Positions 30,733 through 42,531 of a stretch of DNA of 64,000 nt are shown in pieces (positions within the stretch are counted from its first letter, which is position 1; every line of letters starts with the position of its first letter). The stretch lies in contig NZ_VIDQ01000008.1 of the NCBI RefSeq assembly GCF_009760915.1, positions 62,001 to 126,000 of the forward strand, read 5' to 3'. Below the pieces are notes generated by a model. The model was not told the origin of the DNA. It did not search any database and saw nothing but the letters and a program-made list of their open reading frames with translations. Both the position numbers and the translations under genes were made by a program. This DNA comes from Azohydromonas aeria. GTDB taxonomy: Bacteria; Pseudomonadota; Gammaproteobacteria; Burkholderiales; Burkholderiaceae_C.

Positions 30733-32055
30733 TTAGGCGGGCGCCGCCGACCCGCCCGGCGCCGTGGCGCCCGCGCCCGGCGCCAGCGTGAAGTCCACCC
30801 GGCTCGGCCGTCCGGGCAGGTCCAGCTCGACGCCCTGCTCCGGCGCGCGCGCCAGCACCCGCCCGCCGCGTACCACCAGCAGCCGCGCCGGTCGCAGCCG
30901 CACCGCCTCCTCGCACGAGCGCGCCTGCAGCAGCACGAAGTCGCCGCGGCAGCCGGGCGCGAGGCCGTAGCCCTCCAGCCCCAGGATGCGCGCGTTGTTC
31001 TCCGTCACCGCGTCGAAGCAGGCGCGCTGCCCGGCCACGGAGCCCATCTGCGCCACGTGCAGCCCCATGGCCGCGACTTCGAGCATGTCGCCCGACCCCA
31101 GCGGATACCACGGGTCCATGACGCAGTCGTGCCCGAAGCCCACGTTCACGCCCGCGGCCAGCAGCTCCGGCACGCGCGTCATGCCGCGGCGCTTCGGGTA
31201 GGTGTCGTGCCGGCCCTGCAGCATGATGTTGATGAGCGGGTTCGCCACCGCGTGCAGCCCGGCCTCGGCCATCAGCGGCAGCAGCTTGGACACGTAGTAG
31301 TTGTCCATCGAGTGCATGGACGTCAGGTGCGAGCCCGTCACCCGCCCGTGCAGCCCCAGCCGGTGCGCGTGGAACGCCAGCGTCTCGACGTGGCGTGACA
31401 GCGGGTCGTCGCTCTCGTCGCAGTGCATGTCCACGCGCAAGCCCCGCTCCGCCGCCAGCTCGCACAGCAGCCGCACGCTCTCGGCGCCGTCGGCCATGGT
31501 GCGCTCGAAGTGCGGTATGCCGCCCACCACCTCCACGCCCATGTCGAGTGCGCGCTTGAGGTTGTCGAGCGCGCCCGGGCTGCGCAGCACGCCGTCCTGC
31601 GGAAAGGCCACCAGCTGCAGCTCCAGGTACGGCGCCACCCGCTCCTTGACGTGCAGCAGCGCCTCCGCCGCCAGCAGCCGCGGGTCGCACACGTCCACGT
31701 GGGAGCGGATCGCCAGCAGCCCGCGCGCCACGGCCCAGTCGCAGTAGCGCAGCGCGCGCTCCACCAGCGCCTCCTGCGTCAGCAGCGGCTTCAGCTCGCC
31801 CCACAGGGAGATGCCTTCGAGCAGCGTGCCGCTGGCGTTCACCCGCGGCTGGCCGTGGCTGAGCGTGGAGTCCATGTGGAAGTGCGCATCGACGAAGGGC
31901 GGGCTCAGCAGCCAGCCCCTGCCGTCGATGGCCGGGATGCCTTCGGGCGCCGGCAGCGCCGGCCCCACGGCGGCGATGCGCCCCTCGCGCACCAGCACGT
32001 CCACGCCGGCGCGGCCGTCGGGCAGCGTGACGTCGCGCAGCAGCAGCTCGCTCAT
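30733..32055 (-). CDS. codA: cytosine deaminase (amidohydrolase)
   Basis: 440-residue amidohydrolase-superfamily enzyme converting cytosine to uracil and ammonia. Metal-site residues are visible: VDAHFHMD (HxH), VDMHCDESDD, SHLTSMHSM and the late Asp in GHDCVMDPW. The block LINIMLQGRHDTYPKRRG is characteristic of CodA. Its product uracil is the substrate of Upp encoded immediately upstream. ATG used here; a GTG overlapping the upp stop (GTGA at 32076) would add seven residues and is a fair alternative. Confidence 0.92.
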   Translation of the reverse strand: MSELLLRDVTLPDGRAGVDVLVREGRIAAVGPALPAPEGIPAIDGRGWLLSPPFVDAHFHMDSTLSHGQPRVNASGTLLEGISLWGELKPLLTQEALVERALRYCDWAVARGLLAIRSHVDVCDPRLLAAEALLHVKERVAPYLELQLVAFPQDGVLRSPGALDNLKRALDMGVEVVGGIPHFERTMADGAESVRLLCELAAERGLRVDMHCDESDDPLSRHVETLAFHAHRLGLHGRVTGSHLTSMHSMDNYYVSKLLPLMAEAGLHAVANPLINIMLQGRHDTYPKRRGMTRVPELLAAGVNVGFGHDCVMDPWYPLGSGDMLEVAAMGLHVAQMGSVAGQRACFDAVTENNARILGLEGYGLAPGCRGDFVLLQARSCEEAVRLRPARLLVVRGGRVLARAPEQGVELDLPGRPSRVDFTLAPGAGATAPGGSAAPA

Positions 32056-32072
32056 GCCCGTCGTGCCCGCCG

Positions 32073-32702
32073 TCACTTGGTGCCGAACAGCCGGTCGCCG
32101 GCGTCGCCCAGGCCCGGCAGGATGTAGCCGTGCTCGTCGAGCTGGCGGTCGATGGCCGCCGTGTACACCGGCACGTCCGGGTGCTGGGCGTGGAAGTTCT
32201 GGAGCCCTTCGGGCGCCGCCAGCAGGCTGACGAAGCGGATCGAGCGCGGCTTCACCTCCTTGAGCCGCTCCACCGCCGCCGCGGCCGAGTTGCCGGTGGC
32301 CAGCATCGGGTCCAGCACGATGGCGTCGCGCTCCTCCATGTGGTCGGGCATCTTGAAGTAGTACTCGACGGCCACCAGCGTGCGCGGGTCGCGGTACAGG
32401 CCGACGTGGCCCACGCGCGCGCCCGGCACGATCTCCAGCATGCCGTCGAGGAAGCCGGCGCCGGCACGCATGATCGAGACGAAGACGGTCTTCTTGCCGT
32501 CGATCACCGGCGCGCGCATGGCCTCCATCGGCGTCTCGATGTCGATCATCTGCGTCGGCATGTCGCGCGTGACCTCGTAGGCCATGAGCATGCTGATCTC
32601 GTGCATCAGCCGCCGGAAGCTGTTGGTGCTGCGGTCCTTCTCGCGCATGAGCGTGAGCTTGTGCTGCACCAGCGGATGGTCGATGACGTGGACGACGGGC
32701 AT
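32073..32702 (-). CDS. upp: uracil phosphoribosyltransferase
   Basis: 209 residues. Converts uracil and PRPP to UMP. PRPP-binding loop [17 protein letters not shown] and the uracil-binding C-terminal [12 protein letters not shown] are present. In ordinary salvage it sits with uraA; here it lies between a URC4/DUF1688 gene and cytosine deaminase. In the yeast URC pathway the equivalent enzyme (URC6) makes the nucleotide that is then broken down, so it may serve catabolism as well as salvage. Confidence 0.97.
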   Translation of the reverse strand: MPVVHVIDHPLVQHKLTLMREKDRSTNSFRRLMHEISMLMAYEVTRDMPTQMIDIETPMEAMRAPVIDGKKTVFVSIMRAGAGFLDGMLEIVPGARVGHVGLYRDPRTLVAVEYYFKMPDHMEERDAIVLDPMLATGNSAAAAVERLKEVKPRSIRFVSLLAAPEGLQNFHAQHPDVPVYTAAIDRQLDEHGYILPGLGDAGDRLFGTK

Positions 32703-32753
32703 GTCACTTCTCCCTCGTGGATGAATCTCGATGTGTGTGTGTGATGGCTCGGT

Positions 32754-34044
32754 TCAGAACACGGTGCCGTCGCTGTCGATGGCGACCGGCGGCGCGCCGC
32801 CCGGGCGCCTCTCGGCGGCGATCTGCCGCCCCGCCGCCCAGCTGCCGCCCTCCAGCACGCAGGCCAGCGGCAGGCTCTCGTCGCCCAGCAGCGTGCGCAC
32901 GCGCGGCAGCAGCGCGTCGAGCAGCGCCACGGTCAGCGCGCGCCACTCGATCACCCAGGGCTCGCCCGGCACCCGCACGCGCGTGCCGAACTCGGCGTCG
33001 CGCGGCACGATCACCCCGGCATCGAGCAGCAGCCCGCCGTTGCGGTACTCGGGCAGCCCCGTGAGCGCGTCCAGCTCCGTGACCTGCACGCCCGCCAGCT
33101 GGAACGGCTCGACCAGCGAGTACGACAGCCACTGGCTGAGCTTGTGGAACGGCACCCAGCCGGCACTCGGCCCCGTGCCGCCGGCCAGGGGATGCGCCCA
33201 GCAGTCGCCCACCGGCACGCCCAGGAACTGCTGCCCGCTGGGCCAGATGGCGCTGAAGGCGTCCAGCAGCGCCTGCAGCAGCCGCGGCGCCGACACCTGG
33301 TGGCGCAGCGCCGTGCTGCCCGGTACCACGTGGTGGTTGTGCAGCCGCGGCGCGTGGTGGTGGTGCGTGAGCGCGTCCAGCAGGTGCCCGGGCCGGCCAT
33401 CGGCGGTGAAAGTGTCGGGCTGCGACTGCAGCGCCCGCGCCAGGCGGTGCAGCAGATCCACGCGCCCCTCCAGCCCCAGCAGCGGGTTCACCTCGCGCAC
33501 CTGCAGCAGCGCGGCGAGCGTGGGCACGTCGATGCGCGCCAGCGCCTTGGCGTCCACCCGGCACGGGTCGCCCGGGTCGCTGGAAAAGGCCCCGGACAGG
33601 AAGGCGCGCAGGCTGGCGACTCCCAGCCCTTCGGAGCGCGCGAAGGTCTGCCCGGATTCGGCCTCGGCGTAGCGCCACTCCGGCCCGGCGCCGGCGTCCA
33701 GCAGCACGCTGATGAACACCAGCTCGACGTGCGCCCGCGCCCGGGCCACCTGGCCGTGGCCGGCGAGCCTGGCATCGACCTCGGCCAGCCGGTTCACGCC
33801 GCCGGCCTCGAAATGGCGCCAGCGGCTGTGCAGCGGCACATGACCGTCGGGAAAGCGCGAGCGCGTCAGCGCCGCGATGCGCTGCGCCACCTCGTCGAGC
33901 CCCGACTCGTCCAGCGTGAAATGCTCCGAACGCCCCTCGCGCACCGCCTGCAAGAGGTTCGAGCAGCGCTCGCGCACCGTGGCGACCTGGCGCAGCCGCC
34001 GCACCGCCTCGGCCACGTCGCCGGGCGTCAGCGTGGGGTTGTGG

Positions 34045-34055
<11 letters not shown>
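32754..34055 (-). CDS. URC4/Urg3 family protein (DUF1688), uracil catabolism
   Basis: 433 residues. I recognise the DUF1688 family (fungal Urc4/Urg3): N-terminal block RERCSNLLQAVREGRSEHF, the His-rich DALTHHHHAPRLHNHH, the DCWAHP motif and PEYRNGGLLLDAGVI. Urc4 is required for uracil catabolism in yeasts through the URC route; its biochemical step was unassigned as far as I know. Between a URC1-like GTP cyclohydrolase II homologue and upp, which matches the set URC1-URC4-URC6. The start is a TTG overlapping the upstream gene by 11 bases; a GTG 13 codons further on is the alternative. Confidence 0.88.
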
Positions 34056-35316
<1,261 letters not shown>

Positions 35317-35341
35317 CGCGGTCTCCTTCCTGCTGCTACAG

Positions 35342-36268
35342 CTAGCGCTCGCCCTTGCGATAGGGCTTCATCAAGGCTTGAGGATATGCCGCCCGGCGCG
35401 CCATCACGACCAGCGCGACGATGGCCATGGCGTAGGGCAGCATGAGATAGAACTGGTAGGGAATCGCGGCGGCATCGCCGGCTTGTTGCAGCCGCAACTG
35501 CAGCGCGTCGAAGAAGGCGAACAGCAGCGCGCCCAGCAGCGCCTTGCCCGGCCGCCACGAGGCGAACACGACCAGCGCCACGCACACCCAGCCGCGGCCA
35601 TTGACCATGTTGAAGTAGAAGGCGTTGAAGGCCGACAGGGTCAGGAAGGCCCCGGCTACGCCCATCAGCGCCGACCCCGCCACCACCGCGCCGGTGCGCA
35701 GCTTCAGCACCGACAGGCCCTGCCCCTCCACCGCCGCCGGGTTCTCGCCCACCGTGCGGAGCGCCAGCCCCAGCGGCGTGCGCTGCAGCGTGTACGCCAG
35801 CAGCGGCACCAGCAGCAGCGCCAGCAAGGTCAGCGGCGTCTGCCCGGAGAGGACAGGCAGCGGCAGGCCGCTCATGGGCTCGAAGGGCGTGATGGTGGGC
35901 GGGCGCTCCACCTTCGGAAAGCTGACGCGGTAGGCGTAGCTGGCCAGGCTCGTGGCCAGCAGCGTGAGGCCCAGCCCGGCCACGTGCTGGCTCAGGCCCA
36001 GCGCCACCGTCAGCCCCGCGTGCACCAGGCCCAGCAGCGCGCCCACCAGCGCGGCGACCAGCACGCCGCTCCACAGGCCGTGCCCGCCGTACACCGTGAG
36101 CCAGCCGGCGAAGGCGCCGGCCACCATGATCCCTTCCACGCCGAGGTTGAGCACCCCGGCGCGCTCGCACAGCAGCACGCCCAGCGTGCCGAACACCAGC
36201 GGCGTGGCGATGCGCAGCACGGCGACCCAGAAGGGGGCGGCAGCCAGTAGCTCCAGCACGTCGCTCAT
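35342..36268 (-). CDS. nucleoside-type ABC transporter permease 2
   Basis: 308-residue inner-membrane permease of the BPD_transp_2 family with 8-10 hydrophobic helices. Signature ERAGVLNLGVEGIMVAGAF near residue 35-55 is that of the YufQ/NupQ-type permeases paired with BMP binding proteins. It forms a heterodimer with permease 1, whose stop codon overlaps its start by four bases (ATGA). Imports nucleosides or nucleobases in relatives; the URC genes immediately downstream suggest a pyrimidine substrate here. Confidence 0.92.
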   Translation of the reverse strand: MSDVLELLAAAPFWVAVLRIATPLVFGTLGVLLCERAGVLNLGVEGIMVAGAFAGWLTVYGGHGLWSGVLVAALVGALLGLVHAGLTVALGLSQHVAGLGLTLLATSLASYAYRVSFPKVERPPTITPFEPMSGLPLPVLSGQTPLTLLALLLVPLLAYTLQRTPLGLALRTVGENPAAVEGQGLSVLKLRTGAVVAGSALMGVAGAFLTLSAFNAFYFNMVNGRGWVCVALVVFASWRPGKALLGALLFAFFDALQLRLQQAGDAAAIPYQFYLMLPYAMAIVALVVMARRAAYPQALMKPYRKGER

Positions 36269-37320
36269 GCCGTTGCCCTCCCCGCCGCCGGCCGGCGCCA
36301 GGCCACGCGCCAGTTCACCAGCAGCGTCGCCACCAGCATCGAGATCAGCGCCAGCGCCACGATCACGTCGGCGATGTAGGTGGGCACGCCCACCTGGCGG
36401 CTCATGCCGTCGGCGCCGACCAGGATGCCGGCGACGAAGGTGGCCGCCGCCACCACGCCCAGCGGGTTCAGCCCGGCCAGCATCGCCACCACGATGCCGC
36501 CGTAGCCCACGCCCGGCGCCATGTCCAGCGTCAGGTAGCCCGCGCGCCCGGCCACCTCCACCGCGCCGGCCAGGCCCGCCAGGGCCCCGGACAGCAGCGC
36601 CACCAGCAGCGTCACGCGCTGCACCGGCATGCCGGCAAAGGCGGCGGCACGCGCGTTGGCGCCCACGGCGCGGATCTCGAAGCCCAGCGTGGTGTGGCGC
36701 AGCAGCACCCACAACAGCAGGGCCAGCGCGAGCGCCGCCAGCAGCCCGCGGTGCAGCCGGCTGCGCGGCACCAGGTTGGCGATCTGCAGCTCTTCGGGCA
36801 GCGCGATGCTCTGCGGCCAGCCCATGGCCATCGGGTCCTTCATCGGGCCGTCGAGCAGGGCCGAGACGAACAGCAGCACGATGAAGTTCAGCAGCAGCGT
36901 GGTCACGACCTCGTCCACGCCCAGCCGTTTCAGAAGCGCCGGCCCCAGCAGCAGCAGCGCGCCCGCGCCCAGGGCGGCGCCGATCATCAGCGCGAAGCCG
37001 CCGCCCGCGCCGGCCACCGCCACCGCCGCCAGCGCGCCGGCGTAGAGCTGCCCCTCGGCGCCGATGTTCCACAGCCGCGCGCGGAAGGCCAGCGCGGCGG
37101 CCAGCCCGGTGAGGATCAGCGGCGTGGCGCGCGTCAGCGTCTCGGTCAGCGCCAGGCGCGAGCCGAAGCCGCCTTCGAGCAGCAGCCAGTAGGCGCGGCC
37201 CACCGGCGCGCCGGCCCAGGCCACCAGCGCGGCGCTCAGGGCCAGCGTCGCCAGCACGGCCAGCAGCGGCGCGGCCAGCGCCATGGCCCGCGACGGGGAG
37301 GCGCGCCGCTCAAGCCGCAT
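36265..37320 (-). CDS. nucleoside-type ABC transporter permease 1
   Basis: 351-residue permease of the YufP/NupP type. The loop signature FRARLWNIGAEGQLYAGALA lies near residue 85-105, and EVVTTLLLNFIVLL follows. About ten hydrophobic helices. The ATG used (MRLERRASPS) has an ideal GGAGG six bases upstream and overlaps the end of the ATPase gene by 11 bases, so a start six codons earlier is less likely. Partner of the adjacent permease and ATPase. Confidence 0.93.
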   Translation of the reverse strand: MRLERRASPSRAMALAAPLLAVLATLALSAALVAWAGAPVGRAYWLLLEGGFGSRLALTETLTRATPLILTGLAAALAFRARLWNIGAEGQLYAGALAAVAVAGAGGGFALMIGAALGAGALLLLGPALLKRLGVDEVVTTLLLNFIVLLFVSALLDGPMKDPMAMGWPQSIALPEELQIANLVPRSRLHRGLLAALALALLLWVLLRHTTLGFEIRAVGANARAAAFAGMPVQRVTLLVALLSGALAGLAGAVEVAGRAGYLTLDMAPGVGYGGIVVAMLAGLNPLGVVAAATFVAGILVGADGMSRQVGVPTYIADVIVALALISMLVATLLVNWRVAWRRPAAGRATA

Positions 37321-38908
37321 GGGCCACCTCCGCTGCATTCGTCAGGGGGGTAACGGCCGAGGCCGCCCCCGCCATCGCCAGGCCGATCTCGGCACGGCTC
37401 CACTCGGCCGCCCGGCGCGCGGGGCCGAGCCGGCCCTGGTGCATCACGGCGATGCGGTCGCACAGCGCGAACAGCTCATCCAGGTCGTCGCTGATCAGCA
37501 GCAGCGCCGCGCCCTGCTCGCAGGCCTGCTGCAGCTGGCCGTGCACGTAGGCCACGGCGCCCACGTCCAGGCCCCAGGTCGGCTGGTTGGCCACGATCAG
37601 CTTCGGCGCCGGCGCCCCCGGGTCGCCGGCCAGCGCGCGGCCGAGGATCAGTTTCTGCAGGTTGCCCCCGGACAGCCGCCGCGCCGGCGTGGCGAGGCCG
37701 CCGGCCTCGGTGCCGCGCACGTCGAAGCGTTTCACGAGCGCCTGCGCATGCGCCTGCGCGCGGCGGCGCTTCAGCCAGCCGAAAAGCGAAAAGCTCGGCC
37801 CCGCGTAGCGCTCCAGCACCGCGTTCTCCCACAGCGACAGGTCTCCCACGGCGCCCACGGCATGCCGGTCCTCGGGGATGCGCGCCACGCCAGCCCGCAG
37901 CCACGCGCGCGGCACCGGCGGCAGGCGCTGGCCCTCGAACACCAGCGTGCCGCCATCGAGCGCCTGCACGCCGCACAGCAGGTCGGCCAGCACCTGCTGG
38001 CCGTTGCCCGAGATGCCGGCGATGCCCAGGATGTCGTTGGCGAAGAGCTCCAGCGTGACGCGGTCGAGCTTCGGGCGCGGCTTGCCGGCCACGTGCGCGT
38101 CGCGCAGCCGTGCCACCAGTGCACCGGGCTGGCGCACGCCGCGCCCGGCCGGTGCGAGCGCGTGACCCACCATGGCCTCGGCCAGCGCCGCCTTGTCCAC
38201 GCCGTCGAGCGAGTCGAAGCGCGCCACCAGCCTGCCTGCGCGCAGCACGGCGACGCGGTCCGACACGCGCCGCACCTCGTCGAGCTTGTGGCTGATGAAC
38301 AGGATGGAGAGCCCCTCGCGCACCAGGTCGCGCAGCGTCGCGAACAGTGCCTCGGACTGCTGCGGCGTCAGCACCGCGGTGGGCTCGTCCAGGATCAGCA
38401 CCCGCGCCCCGCGCACCAGCGCCTTCAGGATCTCCACCTGCTGGCGCTCGCCCATGGAGAGATCGGCGATGCGGGCTTCCGGATTGACGTTCAGACCGAA
38501 GCGGCCGGCCGTCTCCAGCAGCCGCGCGCGCGCCGCGGCCCGGCGCGAGAAGGGCTGCCACAGCGGCTCGGTGCCCAGCATCACGTTGTCGAGCACGCTC
38601 AGGTTGTCGGCCAGCGTGAAGTGCTGGTGGACCATGCCGATGCCGGCTTCCAGCGCCGCGCGCGTGTCGCCCGGCGGCAGCGCCTTTCCATCGACCTCGA
38701 CGCGGCCGCTGTCCGGCACGTAGTGGCCGAACAGGATGGCCATGAGCGTGCTCTTGCCCGCCCCGTTCTCGCCCAGCAGCGCCAGCACCTCGCCGCGGTG
38801 CAGCTCCAGCGACACGTCGTCGTTGGCCACCAGCGCGCCAAACCGTTTACTCACGTGCGACAGGCGCAGCAGCGGGGGCGCTCCAGCAGCGGGCGGCAGG
38901 GGGGTCAT
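37310..38908 (-). CDS. nucleoside-type ABC transporter ATPase (double NBD)
   Basis: 532 residues with two fused nucleotide-binding domains, as in the sugar/nucleoside CUT2-like ATPases. The first has Walker A GENGAGKST, signature LSMGERQQVEILKAL and Walker B VLILDEPTAVL; the second, as usual, is degenerate (GISGNGQQ Walker A, LSGGNLQKLILGRAL signature, LIVANQPTWGLD). Powers the importer formed by the two permeases and the BMP binding protein. Start is the ATG after GGGAA; longer upstream frames cross the repeat region and are discounted. Confidence 0.94.
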   Translation of the reverse strand: MTPLPPAAGAPPLLRLSHVSKRFGALVANDDVSLELHRGEVLALLGENGAGKSTLMAILFGHYVPDSGRVEVDGKALPPGDTRAALEAGIGMVHQHFTLADNLSVLDNVMLGTEPLWQPFSRRAAARARLLETAGRFGLNVNPEARIADLSMGERQQVEILKALVRGARVLILDEPTAVLTPQQSEALFATLRDLVREGLSILFISHKLDEVRRVSDRVAVLRAGRLVARFDSLDGVDKAALAEAMVGHALAPAGRGVRQPGALVARLRDAHVAGKPRPKLDRVTLELFANDILGIAGISGNGQQVLADLLCGVQALDGGTLVFEGQRLPPVPRAWLRAGVARIPEDRHAVGAVGDLSLWENAVLERYAGPSFSLFGWLKRRRAQAHAQALVKRFDVRGTEAGGLATPARRLSGGNLQKLILGRALAGDPGAPAPKLIVANQPTWGLDVGAVAYVHGQLQQACEQGAALLLISDDLDELFALCDRIAVMHQGRLGPARRAAEWSRAEIGLAMAGAASAVTPLTNAAEVAHAA

Positions 38909-38954
38909 GCGGCATTCCCAACGAAGCCAACGAAGCGAGCGCTTCGCACGAAAC

Positions 38955-38986
38955 CCGTTCGTCCTGAGGTATCGAAGGATGAACGG
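38955..38986. repeat. dispersed palindromic repeat, copy B
   Basis: Perfect copy of the 32-base unit seen at 11569-11600; the similarity continues a further 18 bases (CCY-YGCCGTGATGCCGCC). It lies between the BMP gene and the ATPase gene of the same operon, where a hairpin could lower expression of the distal genes relative to the binding protein. Confidence 0.9.
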
Positions 38987-39039
38987 CCCTTGCCGTGATG
39001 CCGCCATCGCAGAGCGCTCATGGGCCTGCCTTGTCGGAC

Positions 39040-40041
39040 TTACTTCGCCTTGGGCGCGTTGTCGTCCACCTTGACGACGAAACTGCCGTCGAGGATGGCC
39101 TTTTCCTTGGCCCTGACCCGGGCCTTGAGCTCGGCCGGCACCTTGGACTCGAAGGTGCCCAGCGGCGCCAGCGACGCGCCCTTGTGCTTCATGGTCGAGA
39201 ACACGCCGTAGTCGTCGGCGGTGATGCGGCCGGCCTTCACGTTCTTGAGCGCCTGCTCGATGGTGGGCTCCATGTGCCACAGCGCCGAGGCCACGACGGT
39301 GTCGGGATAGGAGGCCTGCGTGTCGATGACGTTGCCGATGGCCAGCACCTTGCGCTCCTTGGCCGCGTCGGATACGCCGAAGCGCTCGGCGTACATCACG
39401 TCGGCGCCCTTGTCGATCATGGCGAAGGCCGCTTCCTTGGCCTTGGGCGGGTCGAACCAGCTGTTGATGAAGCTGATGCTGAACTCGGCTTTCGGATTGA
39501 CCTCGCGCGCGCCGGCGATGAAGGCGTTCATGAGCCGGTTCACTTCCGGAATCGGGTAGCCGCCGACCATGCCGATCTTGCCGCTCCTGCTCATGCCGGC
39601 GGCGACCATGCCGGTGAGGTAGGCCGGCTCCTGGATGTAGTTGTCGAAGACCGAGAAGTTGGGCGCCTGCGGCTTGCCGGAGCTGCCCATCAGGAAGGCG
39701 ACCTTCGGATAGTCCTTCGCGACCTTGCGCGCCGCGGCCTCCACCGCGAAGGACTCGCCGACCACCAGCGCGTTGCCCCCTTCCGCGTACTGGCGCATGA
39801 CGCGCTCGTAGTCGGCATTGGCCACGTTCTCGCTGAACACGTACTCGATCTCGCCGCGCGCGGCGGCCGCCTTGAGCGCCTTGTCGATGCGGCTGACCCA
39901 CTGCTGCTCCACCGGCACGGTGTAGATGGCGGCGACCTTGAGCTTCGATTGGGCCAGGGCGGGTCCGGCAGTGCCGGCCAGCAGCGCGGCGGCGGCCAGC
40001 AGGCCGAGGACGGGACGGCGGGTCAACAGCGTCGAGGACAT
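39040..40041 (-). CDS. BMP family ABC transporter substrate-binding protein
   Basis: 333 residues. A signal peptide (VLGLLAAAALLAGTAGPALA, cut after ALA) precedes a BMP/PnrA-type periplasmic binding protein domain: VAAIYTVPVEQQWVSRID at the start and KIGMVGGYPIPEVNRLMNAF in the middle are typical. These bind nucleosides or related compounds. Preceded by a strong AGGAGGG site eight bases before the ATG. First gene of the importer/URC operon, separated from the ATPase gene by a palindromic repeat. Confidence 0.94.
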   Translation of the reverse strand: MSSTLLTRRPVLGLLAAAALLAGTAGPALAQSKLKVAAIYTVPVEQQWVSRIDKALKAAAARGEIEYVFSENVANADYERVMRQYAEGGNALVVGESFAVEAAARKVAKDYPKVAFLMGSSGKPQAPNFSVFDNYIQEPAYLTGMVAAGMSRSGKIGMVGGYPIPEVNRLMNAFIAGAREVNPKAEFSISFINSWFDPPKAKEAAFAMIDKGADVMYAERFGVSDAAKERKVLAIGNVIDTQASYPDTVVASALWHMEPTIEQALKNVKAGRITADDYGVFSTMKHKGASLAPLGTFESKVPAELKARVRAKEKAILDGSFVVKVDDNAPKAK

Positions 40042-40194
40042 CGGGCAATCCCTCCTGAGGGTGTTTGTGAAACCTTGTACACGGCCTGACGCAAGAGCTG
40101 TTCCACTCCGGGAGCCGCCTGCGTATACGCTGACCGTGCACGGCAGTTTGCGCCGCGGAGGCCTCCCCCGGAAGGGCGATGGCGGGGCGGCTTT

Positions 40195-41673
<1,479 letters not shown>

Positions 41674-41687
41674 GGCGGGAGCGAGCC

Positions 41688-42509
41688 ATGCGCTTCACCG
41701 ACATGCTCCAGGCCGCCGAGGCGCGCAGCGGCTCGCTGCTGTGCGTGGGCCTGGACCCGGAGCCCGCGAAGTTCCCGGGCGAGTGGAAGGGCGACGCGGC
41801 GCGCATCTTCGACTTCTGCGCCGCCATCGCCGAGGCCACGGCCGACCTGGTGAGCTGCTTCAAGCCGCAGATCGCCTATTTCGCCGCGCACCGTGCCGAG
41901 GAGCAGCTGGAGCGGCTCATCGCCCACATCCGCCGCGTGGCGCCGGGCGTGCCGGTGATCCTGGACGCCAAGCGCGGCGACATCGGCGCCACGGCGCAGC
42001 AGTACGCGAAGGAAGCCTTCGAGCGCTACCAGGCCGACGCGCTGACGCTGTCGCCCTTCATGGGCCTGGACTCGATCGAGCCCTACATGGACGCGTACCC
42101 CGACAAGGGGCTGATCCTGCTGTGCCGCACCTCGAACCCGGGCGGCAGCGATTTGCAGGCGCAGCGCCTGGAGGGCGGCGAGCTGCTGTACGAGCGCGTG
42201 GCGCGGCTGGCCGCGGGGCCTTGGAACCGCAGCGGGCAGCTCGGCCTGGTGGTGGGCGCCACCTTCCCGGCCGAGATCGAGCGCGTGCGCGAGCTGGCGC
42301 CGACGCTGCCGCTGCTGATTCCCGGCGTGGGCGCGCAGGGCGGCGACGCGGCCTCCACCATCCGCGCGGGCTGGCGCCCGGGCGGCACCGTGATGGTGAA
42401 TTCCTCGCGCGCCGTGCTCTATGCCAGTGCGGGCGCCGACTTCGCCGCCGCGGCGCGGGCCGAGGCGCAGCGCACGCGCGACGGGCTCAACGCCGCGCGC
42501 GGGGGCTGA
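41688..42509 (+). CDS. pyrF: orotidine 5'-phosphate decarboxylase (type 2)
   Basis: 273 residues. Converts OMP to UMP, last step of pyrimidine synthesis. The active-site signature VILDAKRGDIGATAQQYAKE marks the longer type 2 family common in beta- and actinobacteria, and length fits. The ATG follows the ribosome-binding GGCGGGAGCG sequence. Longer in-frame extension lies within purB and is rejected. The PyrE that makes its substrate is encoded at 11696-12379. Confidence 0.97.
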   Translation: MRFTDMLQAAEARSGSLLCVGLDPEPAKFPGEWKGDAARIFDFCAAIAEATADLVSCFKPQIAYFAAHRAEEQLERLIAHIRRVAPGVPVILDAKRGDIGATAQQYAKEAFERYQADALTLSPFMGLDSIEPYMDAYPDKGLILLCRTSNPGGSDLQAQRLEGGELLYERVARLAAGPWNRSGQLGLVVGATFPAEIERVRELAPTLPLLIPGVGAQGGDAASTIRAGWRPGGTVMVNSSRAVLYASAGADFAAAARAEAQRTRDGLNAARGG

Positions 42510-42531
42510 CGCCTTCCGGGAGCCAGCCGCC

